Of a DNA stretch of 64,000 nucleotides, positions 51,588 to 60,985 are shown in pieces. Position numbers and translations under genes: made by a program. The stretch is taken from assembly GCA_017430365.1 (NCBI GenBank), contig JAFRNC010000003.1, positions 1 to 64,000 of the forward strand, read 5' to 3'. The notes under the pieces were generated by a model. It saw nothing but the letters and a program-made list of their open reading frames with translations, had not been told where the DNA came from and made no database searches. This DNA comes from Bacteroidales bacterium (GTDB lineage: Bacteria; Bacteroidota; Bacteroidia; Bacteroidales; UBA932). The stretch's first letter is position 1. Each line of letters starts with the position of its first letter.

Positions 51588-54521
51588 TTAGAAAGTGAAG
51601 TTGACCTGGAAAATGTACTGCCGCTTGTTCGGGTAGCGGTCGTCGATGCCCTGGATGGTACCGATGAGGCCCGAACCGGTCATGTCTACTTCAGGGTCAC
51701 CGCCCCAGACGGTCGTGAACGTGGCCGCGTTGTCGCAGGAGAGCGAGAAGGTCAGGCCGTTGTTCTTCATGATCGACTTGGGAAGGGTGTAGGACAGGGT
51801 GACGTTGCGGATCTTGAAATAGTTGCCGGGCACCAGATAACCGGTGTGGTAGAGGGTTGCCGGTGCATAGCTCGGGGAGCCGATGGTGGCGATGTCGCCG
51901 GGACGGCGCCAGATCTTGTCTTCGTTGGAAGGCAGCAGGGAGTTCTCGACCCAGATGGCCAGTTCGCTGGCACGGCTGCGGCCGTAGAGCTGGTTGCCCC
52001 AGACGAAGTTGCTGGTAGCCGACAGCCTGAAGTTCTTCCAGCTCAAGGCAGTCGACAGACCGCCCTGCCAGGGGATGATAGGCGAACCTGCCTCGATGTA
52101 ACGTGCGGAAGCATAGTCGGTGGTCTTCTGGCCGTTCGCGTCGATATACATGTTGCGGCCGGTCTGGGGATCGACACCGGCATATTCGCGGAGATACCAG
52201 GTAGCCAGCTGGCCGCCGTCATGGTAGACCTGCGAGACACCGGAGTAATTCGACTTGGTGACGGTCACGCCTTCTCCGAAACCGGTCAGCCAGTTGTTGT
52301 TGTATGCGATCTCAAAGTCAACGTCCCAACGCCAGTCGCGGGTCTTGACAGGCGTCACGTTCATGGCGGCCTCGAAACCGGTATTGATCACGGAACCGAG
52401 GTTTTGCCACTGCTGCGAGAAACCGCCGGACGGCGGGAGATCGCGGTAGACGAGCAGGTCGTTGGTCTTGTTGCGATACCAGTTCAGGTCGAGGGACAGC
52501 CAGTCACGGATACCGATCTCGGCACCGATGTTGAACTGGTCGGTCTGCTCCCACTTCAGGTTGGCGTTGGCCATCTGGGTTGCGGTAGCAGCGGAGTGAT
52601 TGTCATACTGCGTGCTGTAGGAGAACGCCTCGAGATACTTGCTGGCGCCGATGTCCTTCATACCGGTCTTACCCCAGCTCACCTTGAATTTGAGGTTGGT
52701 GATGGCCGATGAGTTGAAGAATTCCTCGTTGCTGACCACCCACGCTGCGGAAACGCTCGGGAACATGGCCGTGCGGTTCTGCTTGTTGAAGGTCGAGGAC
52801 TGGTCGATACGGAACGAAGCGTTGATGAAGTACTTGGAAGCATAGTTGTAAGCGGCCTGCGAGATGAAGGACTGCATGCCCGTCACCGACTGGGTACCGG
52901 CTACGTCCTTGCTGTCGGAAGCAACGCTCAGCACATAGAGGCCATAAGGGAGGCCCTTGCCTTCACCGTACACATTCTGCCACCAGGAACGCTGGGCCTC
53001 GTAGCCGACCAATGCGTCGAACGAGTGCTTGCCCCAGTCCTTCTGGACCTTGAACATGTTGGTGCTGATGCCGCCGTAGTCGAGGGACTGCTCACCTTCC
53101 ACCTGGTCGCCGGGCTGCATGTATTCCACGTCGGCGGTACGGTGATAGTCGAAGGTCGCGGCGCCTGCGCTGGCACGGGTCTGCGATACGAAGGAGAGCC
53201 AGGGGGTGATCTGTGCGGTCAGCACGAAGTCATAGTCCACGCCGAAGCTCTTGGAAGTCCTGGAATCCTTGTTCCTGTCGGAGTAACCGATCATAGGGTT
53301 CTTGTCGTAACGGGAGTAGAGGTCGGTACGGCCGGTGAAAGGAACGAGGTTGCCTTCGGAATCGTACGGGCTGTCCCATACGACACCCTGGAGCACATAG
53401 TAAACCAGCAGGTCATCCGGCTGGTCCTGTTTGTCAGCCCAGACGTTGAGGTTGTTGGTAACGGTCAGCCACTTGGTGAGATACATCGTGTTGTTGGAAC
53501 GGACGTTGATCTTCTTGTAGCCGGTGTATTTCAGGGTACCCTGCTCGTCATAGTAGGAAACACTGTTGTAGAAGGAGTTCTTGGCAGTCCTTCCCGCCAC
53601 GGAGAGGTGGTGGCTGTGAAGCAGTGCATTACGGTATACCAGGCCGCGCCAGTCCGTATCGGTGTCCATAACCGACTTGGGAGCGACAGACTGGAATGCC
53701 ACGTCGTCCACGAGACCCGTCTCGGGATCGCGGTAGTATTCACGGTAATACTGGTACAACTGGCGGGAGTTCATCAGGCGCTGGCGGCTGAAATCAGCCT
53801 GTGCCATACCGACAGTCGACTTGAAGTTGAACTGCAGCTGGTCGCCCTTGGCTTTCTTGGTGGTGACAACGATGACACCGCCGTTGGCCTGGGCACCGTA
53901 CATACCCGTGGAACCGGCGTCCTTCAGGACCGTAACGGACTCGACGTCGTTCGGATCATACGAACCGCCGATGATACCGTCGACCACGTAGAGCGGCTCC
54001 TGCGGAGCATTCAGGGATGATGTACCACGGATGCGGATGGAAGCCGAGGAACCCGGCAGACCGCTGCTGTTGATGACGGAGACACCTGCCACCTTGCCCT
54101 GGAGCATGTGGGTGATGTCGCTGGTCACGACGTCATTGAGTTTTTCTGCACCCACGACTGCGACCGCAGAGGTGATCTCCGCACGTGTCTTGCTGGAATA
54201 ACCCACGACCACCAGCTCGTCGAGGAGTTGCTGGTCAACGTCGAGGGCAACATTGATGAGCGCCCGGTTCGACACCGGGATTTCCACGGTTTTGAAACCG
54301 ATGGTCGAGATGACCAGAACGGCGCTACCGTCAGTCACAGTGAGGGCGTAAGTACCGTCAATGCCCGTGACAGTGCCGTTCATCGTGCCCTTTTCCATGA
54401 CGCTGGCTCCGATCATGGGTTCACCGGTATCCGAAGCGGTAACGGTACCCTTGACCGCAATCTGCGCATTGAGCTGCATCGCTGTCAGCAGCAGGGCGAA
54501 GAGAAAGATCAATCGTTTCAT
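51588..54521 (-). CDS. susC: SusC/RagA-family TonB-dependent transporter
   Basis: The 977-residue product has a signal peptide, a carboxypeptidase-regulatory-like domain (VKGTVTASDTGEPMIGASV) and a plug domain with APQEPLYVVDGIIGG. A large beta-barrel follows, ending in the aromatic KRQYIFQVNFTF. It should import glycan fragments through the outer membrane using TonB energy, with SusD as lid. It is preceded 27 bases upstream by the GH36-like gene in the same operon. Intact in length, with no sign of decay. Confidence 0.95.
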   Translation of the reverse strand: MKRLIFLFALLLTAMQLNAQIAVKGTVTASDTGEPMIGASVMEKGTMNGTVTGIDGTYALTVTDGSAVLVISTIGFKTVEIPVSNRALINVALDVDQQLLDELVVVGYSSKTRAEITSAVAVVGAEKLNDVVTSDITHMLQGKVAGVSVINSSGLPGSSASIRIRGTSSLNAPQEPLYVVDGIIGGSYDPNDVESVTVLKDAGSTGMYGAQANGGVIVVTTKKAKGDQLQFNFKSTVGMAQADFSRQRLMNSRQLYQYYREYYRDPETGLVDDVAFQSVAPKSVMDTDTDWRGLVYRNALLHSHHLSVAGRTAKNSFYNSVSYYDEQGTLKYTGYKKINVRSNNTMYLTKWLTVTNNLNVWADKQDQPDDLLVYYVLQGVVWDSPYDSEGNLVPFTGRTDLYSRYDKNPMIGYSDRNKDSRTSKSFGVDYDFVLTAQITPWLSFVSQTRASAGAATFDYHRTADVEYMQPGDQVEGEQSLDYGGISTNMFKVQKDWGKHSFDALVGYEAQRSWWQNVYGEGKGLPYGLYVLSVASDSKDVAGTQSVTGMQSFISQAAYNYASKYFINASFRIDQSSTFNKQNRTAMFPSVSAAWVVSNEEFFNSSAITNLKFKVSWGKTGMKDIGASKYLEAFSYSTQYDNHSAATATQMANANLKWEQTDQFNIGAEIGIRDWLSLDLNWYRNKTNDLLVYRDLPPSGGFSQQWQNLGSVINTGFEAAMNVTPVKTRDWRWDVDFEIAYNNNWLTGFGEGVTVTKSNYSGVSQVYHDGGQLATWYLREYAGVDPQTGRNMYIDANGQKTTDYASARYIEAGSPIIPWQGGLSTALSWKNFRLSATSNFVWGNQLYGRSRASELAIWVENSLLPSNEDKIWRRPGDIATIGSPSYAPATLYHTGYLVPGNYFKIRNVTLSYTLPKSIMKNNGLTFSLSCDNAATFTTVWGGDPEVDMTGSGLIGTIQGIDDRYPNKRQYIFQVNFTF

Positions 54522-54548
54522 AGATGGAGTTTATAGATTTATGATATG

Positions 54549-56579
54549 TTAGAGTTTCACGGCTTCAAGGAGCAAGGCATGGTCGAAAGAGACCGGCAGG
54601 ACAGTCCTGCCGCTGACCGTGACTGTGCCCAGATCCACGTGATTGTAGTAGTCTGTAATCTTGTAGGTGCAGCCTTCCTCGAGGCCGCGCAGCTCAACGC
54701 TGTCGACCTTTCCGTTGCGTGCATAGAAAGCGTAGTTCATGACCCCGTCCTTACGGATCACATAGGTTTCGGGGTAGTCGTATCCGACGTCGTAGAGGCC
54801 TGGGACAATCTCTCCCTGCGAAAGCCTCTTGGATTCATATATGGCAAGTGCGTTCTTGAGAAGGGCCTCCTTCTCGGGAGTCAGGACATAGGAGCGGCGG
54901 ACATGGGGATTGTCCTTGGGCCAGGTGAACTTGGTTCCCGGGACGGCCCCGATGCCGAGCTGTGTCTGGTAATCGGACCCTCCGTCGGAAAGTTCGATAT
55001 GGTCACCGTAATAAGCCGTCTTCGGAGCGAGGGCGCGGAGCACATAGCCCTTGGTGCGTATCTGCCAGCTGCTCTCGGGATCGGAAGAGACGGTCTTGTT
55101 GACATAGGGCAGATGATAGACTGAGAAGCAGTCACCGCAGGGGCAGAACTGCAGAACGGCGTGGGGCTTGATGCCGCGGGCCGTCTCATATATCATCTTG
55201 AAGAAGGAAGGCAGTTCGCGCACATCCTTCTCAGGGTCGGCCGGGTGATGGTTGGGATTGAAGTCCGGAGCGACGCAGTTCATGTGCTGTCCGTCCAGTT
55301 TCAGGCCGTCGAATCCCCATTCACCGATGAATTTGGCCACGAGGGCCTTCTGCTCCCTGACAACGTCATCGTCGACCGGGGAAAGATACCAGCTGTCCCA
55401 CCAGGAGATTTCCTGGGGACGTCCGTCTTTGTCGAGTATGACGGAATTGGGATACTTCTTGAGAAACTCCGTTCCGGGATCGGCGGCGAGCGGGGCCCAC
55501 CAGAGTTCCGCCTTGAGTCCGGCCGCATGGAACTGCTCGACAAGATTCTTCATGTCTGCATCGCCGCCGGGGAAGCGTTCGGGTGTGAGGTCCCAGTCGC
55601 CCTCGGCAATCTGGTATCCATCGTCGAGCGTAGCCCATTTGAAGCCCAGTTCCTTGACCTTCGGTATGGTTCCGATGATTTCGTCAAGGGTGAACCTGCG
55701 TTCGTAGCCCCATGCGCACCAGGCCGGCTCGAAAGCATCGGGTTCGCTCTCGGGCATCACCACGCCCTTCTTCTCCAGAAGAGCGGAATAGTTGCGCAGC
55801 GCGCCGAAGCAGTCGCCAGTGAACACGGATATGAATCCCTCGCATGTAGCAAGGGTCTCGCCGGGCTTGAGGACAAGCGGCGAGGCATATTCCTTGACAA
55901 CAGCGACGGATGCCCTGTCCCCTTCCATGGAGACGGGAAGGCTGACCAGGACGGGATTGGGCTCGAGATGGCCGACCATCACGCCGGCATCCTTTCTCCA
56001 GAGGCAGACGACGGGGACGCCGCCGCCATAGTCCGGATTGTTCATGCCCATATAATTCTTCTGGAAGAAACCGGGACGCACGGGAAGGATCCAGTCGTCG
56101 CGCTCTTCAGTAGACTGGCCCTGGAACGACCAGAATTCGGGGGTGTCGCCATTGCTTGCGACCTGCAGGTTGCAGATGCTCCATCCGTCCACGGCGATAT
56201 CCCTGTCGGAATTATTGACATAGCAACTTCTCACAACCAGTGTGGAAGGGAATCTGTCATATGCCGCGACAGTTATCTCACGGTCCAGGCCGAGCGCCGA
56301 TTTCGCGCTCATGACCATCAGGCGTCCGGCGCCGAAGGCGTCGGCGGCCTTGCCCGCCTTGCTGCCTGAAGGGACGAAATCCACACGGGCGCCCTCCACG
56401 GTTATAGAGGAGAGTTCCACCGCTTCAGGAATCAGCGGAGCGGAAGCGACGGCGGAAGACAGGCTGACGCGGCCCCCGTCTCCTTCCGCGAGGGTGATGT
56501 CACCGCTCCTGAAGGTGGAGTCGCAGCCCGCCAGCAGCAGAGCCGTCATGATAATCAGTAGTCTGACGCTGTATTTCAT
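54549..56579 (-). CDS. GH36-like alpha-galactosidase/alpha-N-acetylgalactosaminidase
   Basis: The 676-residue lipoprotein (lipobox LLAGC) has a clan-D TIM barrel with WATLDDGYQIAEGDW and the likely nucleophile in FDGLKLDGQ. A CPCGDCFS segment comes near the end of the barrel, and a probable acid/base aspartate lies in LSDGGSDYQ. A beta-sandwich domain finishes the protein. The motifs fit GH36 and its relatives, which cut alpha-galactose or alpha-GalNAc. Gene neighbours handling galactosamine or tagatose phosphates support either sugar. It overlaps the PfkB kinase stop by four bases (ATGA). Confidence 0.85.
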   Translation of the reverse strand: MKYSVRLLIIMTALLLAGCDSTFRSGDITLAEGDGGRVSLSSAVASAPLIPEAVELSSITVEGARVDFVPSGSKAGKAADAFGAGRLMVMSAKSALGLDREITVAAYDRFPSTLVVRSCYVNNSDRDIAVDGWSICNLQVASNGDTPEFWSFQGQSTEERDDWILPVRPGFFQKNYMGMNNPDYGGGVPVVCLWRKDAGVMVGHLEPNPVLVSLPVSMEGDRASVAVVKEYASPLVLKPGETLATCEGFISVFTGDCFGALRNYSALLEKKGVVMPESEPDAFEPAWCAWGYERRFTLDEIIGTIPKVKELGFKWATLDDGYQIAEGDWDLTPERFPGGDADMKNLVEQFHAAGLKAELWWAPLAADPGTEFLKKYPNSVILDKDGRPQEISWWDSWYLSPVDDDVVREQKALVAKFIGEWGFDGLKLDGQHMNCVAPDFNPNHHPADPEKDVRELPSFFKMIYETARGIKPHAVLQFCPCGDCFSVYHLPYVNKTVSSDPESSWQIRTKGYVLRALAPKTAYYGDHIELSDGGSDYQTQLGIGAVPGTKFTWPKDNPHVRRSYVLTPEKEALLKNALAIYESKRLSQGEIVPGLYDVGYDYPETYVIRKDGVMNYAFYARNGKVDSVELRGLEEGCTYKITDYYNHVDLGTVTVSGRTVLPVSFDHALLLEAVKL

Positions 56580-57526
56580 AAAACAAGGGTTTGTCCGAAA
56601 TTATAGCGTGCGGCCTCGATTACGGCCTCCTTGGAAGCGAAAGCCCCGGTACCGCCCGCAGCGGTGGTGTTGACCGCGCCGGTCAGGTTGCCGAGCCACT
56701 GGCAATACTCCAGGTCTTTCCCGGCGACGTAGGCGGAAATGAAACCGGCATCAAAACTGTCGCCGGCGCCAATGGCGTCGACCACGTTGTTGTTGAGCAT
56801 GGCCGGCATGAGCCGCCGTCCTTCGCGTGTGACGAGGAGCGATCCGCGGGTGCCCATCTTGACCACCGCGACATTGATGAAGGGAAGTATCGCATCCACG
56901 GCTTCCCCTACGCTGTCCTTGCGGGTGATGGCCATCAGTTCCTGCTCGTTGGGCATGAAGACATCCACCATGGGAAGGATCTTCTCATAATCGAACTCCC
57001 ATTCCTCTTCGGGATCGAACTGCACGTCCATGGAGAGGGTCGCGCCGCAATCCTTTACCAGACGTACGATCTCCATAAGTTCCCTGTGGAGCGTTTCCTG
57101 GAGGAAAACCGAGGAGACGTGGACATGACGGGCCTGGGAGATGACTTCCGGCTTGATATCCTTCACGCCCATGATGCTCATCGCACCGGGATAGGTGACG
57201 TTAGCCCTGTCGTTGTCATAGTTCAGGATGGCGGTGAGTCCCGTCGCAGCGCTTTCAGCCTCGATGAGGTTGGAAACATCGATGTGGCGGGCCTGGAGAG
57301 AAGACTTCACCACGTCGCCGAAGCTGTCCTTCCCGATCATTCCGACAAAGGATACCCTGGATCCGAGGGTGGCGGCGTTGGCCGCGAATATGGCCGTGGA
57401 GCTGCCCAGGGTGAGGGTCATGTCGCGCGCGAATATCTCCTTGCCGATTTCGGGGAAACCGGCTATATGATTGAGGAGAAGGTCGACGTTGAGCTCTCCC
57501 AGGGCGAGGATATCGTATTTCTTCAT
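56576..57526 (-). CDS. PfkB-family sugar kinase
   Basis: The 316-residue product has the PfkB start ILALGELNVDLLL, a substrate region SSTAIFAANAATLGSRVSF, and the catalytic signature DAIGAGDSFDAGF near residue 253 with the general-base aspartate. Its place between gatZ-like and GH36-like genes, in an operon headed by agaS, suggests tagatose-6-phosphate as substrate, but PfkB specificity cannot be read from motifs alone. Its start shares a base with the gatZ stop (TAATG). Confidence 0.85.
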   Translation of the reverse strand: MKKYDILALGELNVDLLLNHIAGFPEIGKEIFARDMTLTLGSSTAIFAANAATLGSRVSFVGMIGKDSFGDVVKSSLQARHIDVSNLIEAESAATGLTAILNYDNDRANVTYPGAMSIMGVKDIKPEVISQARHVHVSSVFLQETLHRELMEIVRLVKDCGATLSMDVQFDPEEEWEFDYEKILPMVDVFMPNEQELMAITRKDSVGEAVDAILPFINVAVVKMGTRGSLLVTREGRRLMPAMLNNNVVDAIGAGDSFDAGFISAYVAGKDLEYCQWLGNLTGAVNTTAAGGTGAFASKEAVIEAARYNFGQTLVL

Positions 57527-58785
57527 TATAGGAGGGAGTTAAGATTGACCAGGTTGAATGCCACGTAGTATTTGTCGATAGCCCTCTCGATGGTCGAAAG
57601 CACGATTCCTTCGGCGTCGATTCCGTTGAGGGCGAGATTGTCATAGAGCATGCGGCGGGCGGCGACGGCCTCCGGCTTCTGCCAGATGTAACGGGCGCCC
57701 GTCTGGATGAGCCACCTCTGGCGGTCGGGAGTGATAGAGTCGAAATCGTCGGGCGACTCGTTTCCGTGCACCCATTTCTTCCACCTTCCGGACTCGACGA
57801 CAAGACGCCTGAGTATCGCAGTCATGTGGGAGTGCATTGGAACGCGTCCCTCATCGTAGAGGCAATTCTCAACGCCTTCGAGTTCCTCCAGAGCAACATA
57901 TTCCGCGACGGTGAATTCGGGACCGACATTGGCGGCGCCCATTCCGGTGAGCGGATACTCCTCGGGATTCTCGACATCGTCGGTATAGTGTCCCTTGATG
58001 AAACTGCCGTACTTCGCCACAGTAGAGGTGAGCTGCTTTGCCACGACAGGATCGAAGAAAGTGGTATGGAGGTCGGTTCCGATCTTGCCAACCACGAAGC
58101 AGGGCCATGCATCGGCGCAGCCGTTCTTCTCAAGGCCTTCCTTCAGCAGGGTCAGGAACTTGTTGAAGACAGACATGTCTGCCAGTCCGCCATGGACCTC
58201 TTCGGTTCCAACCTCGTAAGCGATGCGGGGAAGTCCTCTTTCCTTACGGAAATTCTCTATATGGGTTATGAGTTCGATGGTCCTTTCGGCGACCACCTCT
58301 ATGTCTATGATTTTTCCCTTGGGGAGGAAACGGTCGACAGTGGGATCTACGTGGATAAGCTCGTATCCGGCCAGAAGGGCGGCCTCATAAGAGCGCTTGA
58401 CTCCTTCCATGGCTTTCTCATAGGGCCACATCTCGATTGTCTGGATGTCCTTGAGCCAGGGACCGCCGTGGTCGATGCAGGCCAGGAACGGACCGGTGAA
58501 GTGATTGCGTGCGGCTTCGACCTTCATTACCCTGACGAAATCTTCCTGGGTCATGCCGGTATATCCGCCGTCGCAGTCAACCTGGTTGAGGGTGGCGGCG
58601 AACATGATCGGGGCGTTGTTGCGCTTCGCGGCGCGGAACGCCGCCTTGATGACTGCCGGAGAGTTGGGGCATACTGCAAGCAGCGTCATGGGCTTGTGAC
58701 CGTTTGCAGTAAGTTCACCCACTTTCTCCAGCAGTCTCTTCAGCTTGGGAGTCTCATTTATGTTCGTGTTCGTGTTCGTGTTCAT
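57526..58785 (-). CDS. gatZ: Tagatose-bisphosphate aldolase subunit GatZ/KbaZ-type
   Basis: The 419-residue product matches the GatZ/KbaZ family in length and in segments such as LLAVCPNSPAVIKAAFRAA, NQVDCDGGYTGM, PFLACIDHGGPWLKD and YEVGTEEVHGGL. In enteric bacteria this is the non-catalytic partner of the class II aldolase GatY/KbaY. No gatY is seen here, so it may act alone, with an aldolase elsewhere, or with another activity. Its start holds a hexanucleotide repeat coding for Asn-Thr repeats. It lies between agaS and the PfkB kinase. Confidence 0.85.
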   Translation of the reverse strand: MNTNTNTNINETPKLKRLLEKVGELTANGHKPMTLLAVCPNSPAVIKAAFRAAKRNNAPIMFAATLNQVDCDGGYTGMTQEDFVRVMKVEAARNHFTGPFLACIDHGGPWLKDIQTIEMWPYEKAMEGVKRSYEAALLAGYELIHVDPTVDRFLPKGKIIDIEVVAERTIELITHIENFRKERGLPRIAYEVGTEEVHGGLADMSVFNKFLTLLKEGLEKNGCADAWPCFVVGKIGTDLHTTFFDPVVAKQLTSTVAKYGSFIKGHYTDDVENPEEYPLTGMGAANVGPEFTVAEYVALEELEGVENCLYDEGRVPMHSHMTAILRRLVVESGRWKKWVHGNESPDDFDSITPDRQRWLIQTGARYIWQKPEAVAARRMLYDNLALNGIDAEGIVLSTIERAIDKYYVAFNLVNLNSLL

Positions 58786-58799
58786 TTTCCTTTTGATTT

Positions 58800-59936
58800 T
58801 TAATAATTGTAGATAGTCACGCCGCTGACGACCCGGGAAATGGTTCCGCGGACCGAGGGCTTGTCCGGGTTGAGGCCCTTCGACAGGGAGAAGAAATAGC
58901 CCAGCAACTGTCCGGCAAGGACGTACGGGACGAATTTGTAGTCTCCTGCGGCAGCCGCGGTGCCTTCGGGGGCGACGATCTCGAAGTCGATCCCTTCGCT
59001 GACCCCGGAAGGGGTTGTCGAGACGATGATCTGTGCGGCAGGACGGTTCTCCTTCGTAACCTGGCCGATCAGGTCGATTTCATAACGGCGGGTATACGGC
59101 TCGTCGCTCAGCAGATAGACCACCAGCGTCTGCTCGTTGATCACAGCCTTCGGACCGTGGCGCAGTCCCATGAAGGAGTCGAAGGAACACATGACCTGGC
59201 CGTCAGTCAGTTCCTGCAGCTTGAGATGGCACTCGCAGGCGATGCCTTTCAGGGGGCCGGAGCCAAGGAACACGGCTCTCTGTATATCTTTGGAGGTAAC
59301 GCCCTCCAGAAGGGCCAGGACGTCAGGGTCGAGGAAATGCTGCGCTATCCCGGCGGCAGCCTTGACTGCCGCTTTCTCATTTTCTATCGAAGCGATGTTC
59401 TTGCAGAGCAGGCAGGCGATCAGCATCGACGAGAAGCTGCTGGTCATGGCGAGGCTCCTGTCGTTGGTGCCGTCCGGAAGCACAATCACAAGATCCTTTT
59501 CGGGATCGGCTCCGCGGGCAAGGCATCCGTCGGGATTGCAGGTTATGATTACATGACAGGCATCCTTGCAGAACTTTCGGGCGATGTCGTATGCCGCGAC
59601 GCTCTCCGGGCTGTTGCCGGAACGGGCAAATGAGACGAAGAGGCGGTCGTCGGGGCTGAGGCAGAATTCAGGAGCCGAGACGATGTCTGTCGTCGAGACG
59701 GAGCGGGCCGAGCCGAATCCCGAGCGCATGATGACAGCAGCTGCCGTATCGGCCACGAATGCGGAGGTGCCGGCGCCTGTAAGGACAACTCTCGTGCACT
59801 TCGAGATGGAATTGTCTTCAGCGAATTTCTCGATATCCGCCTTTCTGTTCCGGATGATTTCGAAAGTATCCATCCACATTTTCGGCTGATGGACGATCTC
59901 CTTTATGGTATGGCAATCCACTATTGGCATAATCAA
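58800..59936 (-). CDS. agaS: SIS-domain galactosamine-6-phosphate deaminase/isomerase (AgaS-like)
   Basis: The 378-residue product has two SIS domains. The first has VVLTGAGTSAFVADTAAAV and FVSFARSGNSPESVAA; the second has VFLGSGPLKGIACECHLKL and FMGLRHGPKAVI. Length and motifs fit AgaS, which converts galactosamine-6-phosphate to tagatose-6-phosphate with release of ammonia. It is the first gene of the minus-strand operon, directly downstream of a full consensus promoter. A second in-frame ATG two codons later is an alternative start. Confidence 0.85.
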   Translation of the reverse strand: MIMPIVDCHTIKEIVHQPKMWMDTFEIIRNRKADIEKFAEDNSISKCTRVVLTGAGTSAFVADTAAAVIMRSGFGSARSVSTTDIVSAPEFCLSPDDRLFVSFARSGNSPESVAAYDIARKFCKDACHVIITCNPDGCLARGADPEKDLVIVLPDGTNDRSLAMTSSFSSMLIACLLCKNIASIENEKAAVKAAAGIAQHFLDPDVLALLEGVTSKDIQRAVFLGSGPLKGIACECHLKLQELTDGQVMCSFDSFMGLRHGPKAVINEQTLVVYLLSDEPYTRRYEIDLIGQVTKENRPAAQIIVSTTPSGVSEGIDFEIVAPEGTAAAAGDYKFVPYVLAGQLLGYFFSLSKGLNPDKPSVRGTISRVVSGVTIYNY

Positions 59937-59961
59937 AACGGATTTATGGATTAATCTTTGG

Positions 59962-59993
59962 CAAAACTAACAATAAATTTATTTTTCGGCAAA
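59962..59993 (-). promoter_or_regulatory. Promoter of the agaS-to-phosphatase operon
   Basis: On the minus strand TTTG at 59993-59990, a 20-bp spacer and TAGTTTTG at 59969-59962 fit the Bacteroidota consensus. The start would be near 59955, 19 bases before the agaS ATG. Confidence 0.75.
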
Positions 59994-59997
59994 TATT

Positions 59998-60029
59998 TTT
60001 GTGCGTTTTTGTTAATTTTCGTAAATTTG
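59998..60029 (+). promoter_or_regulatory. Promoter of the DeoR-family regulator operon
   Basis: TTTG at 59998-60001, a 20-bp spacer and TAAATTTG at 60022-60029 fit the consensus. The start would be near 60036, giving a leader of about 146 bases. Confidence 0.75.
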
Positions 60030-60046
60030 CATCAGTAATTAGGTTC

Positions 60047-60161
60047 GAAACAAAAGTTTTTGCTTAGTTTTTGAAATTACCGAATGTTATGATTTTGTTT
60101 TGAAATAAAAATTTCATAAATTGCGGCCATAATTACAAAAATTAACTTCAACTTTCGTTTC
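60047..60161. promoter_or_regulatory. Inverted 12-bp operator-like sites before the DeoR gene
   Basis: GAAACAAAAGTT at 60047-60058 is repeated, with one change, as GAAACGAAAGTT on the minus strand at 60161-60150. Both lie in the leader between the divergent promoters and the regulator gene. DeoR-family proteins bind such repeated sites, so autoregulation and operon control are plausible. Confidence 0.5.
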
Positions 60162-60181
60162 CAGACCGCAATCATTCCGCC

Positions 60182-60973
60182 ATGAAAAGAAAATACTCCA
60201 TTGAAGAAAGAAGGAGCCGGATCCTCAACATGCTTCACACCGAAGGAAAAGTTTATGTGGACAAACTTGTGGAGACGTTCGGCGTCTCCGAAGTCTCCAT
60301 CAGGAAAGACCTGGCCGTCCTCGAGGAGAGGCAGCTCGTGGTCAGGGTGAAGGGCGGAGCGATCATCATCCACCAGTCCGGTGATTTCGACGACCTGTCC
60401 ATAAGCCACAAGCAGTCACTCCACGTGAAGGAGAAACAACTGATCGGCCGCTACGCCGCCTCCCTTATAAAAGAAGGTGAAAGGATCATAATAGATTCCG
60501 GGACCACCACCATGGAGATAGCCAAGAACCTCGACAGGCTGAACAATCTCACGGTCATAACCAACGCCCTGGACATAGCCATCACCCTGAACAATTACAA
60601 CCGCTTCACCGTAATCGTCCTCGGCGGCACCATGCGTTCGGTATCGCACTCCACGGTGGGAATGATTTCTGAATCTGCTCTCAAGAACATTTTCTGCGAC
60701 AAACTGTTTCTGGGAGTCGACAGCATAAGCATCAAGGACGGCCTCTCCACCCCCAGCCTCGAGGAAGCCAGCCTCAACCAGGCCATGATCGGAGCGGCCC
60801 GCGAAGTCATCGCAGTATTCGACTCGAGCAAATTCGGGCGCAGGACTTTCGCCCACATAGCTTCGCTCGACAAGATCACCTCCATCATCACCGACAGCAA
60901 CATCTCTCCCGAACTGAAGGAGTACATAGAAAAGTCACACATAACACTCCATATAGTCAATCTGGACAATTAA
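60182..60973 (+). CDS. DeoR/GlpR-family repressor
   Basis: The 263-residue product has an N-terminal DeoR helix-turn-helix (RRSRILNMLHTEGKVYVDKL, VSEVSIRKDLAVLEE) and a C-terminal sugar-phosphate-binding domain with IIDSGTTTMEIAKNL, LGGTMRSVSHSTVG and DSSKFGRRTF. It is divergent from the agaS operon and flanked by repeated sites, as expected for its repressor. The likely inducer is a galactosamine- or tagatose-derived phosphate. It is followed 12 bases later by a transporter gene. Confidence 0.9.
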   Translation: MKRKYSIEERRSRILNMLHTEGKVYVDKLVETFGVSEVSIRKDLAVLEERQLVVRVKGGAIIIHQSGDFDDLSISHKQSLHVKEKQLIGRYAASLIKEGERIIIDSGTTTMEIAKNLDRLNNLTVITNALDIAITLNNYNRFTVIVLGGTMRSVSHSTVGMISESALKNIFCDKLFLGVDSISIKDGLSTPSLEEASLNQAMIGAAREVIAVFDSSKFGRRTFAHIASLDKITSIITDSNISPELKEYIEKSHITLHIVNLDN

Positions 60974-60985
60974 ACCATTCCCGTC

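Noticed and set aside
58762..58785. Hexanucleotide repeat at the start of gatZ as a phase-variation switch
   Set aside because: The unit is six bases, so changes in copy number keep the frame; it only varies an Asn-Thr stretch.
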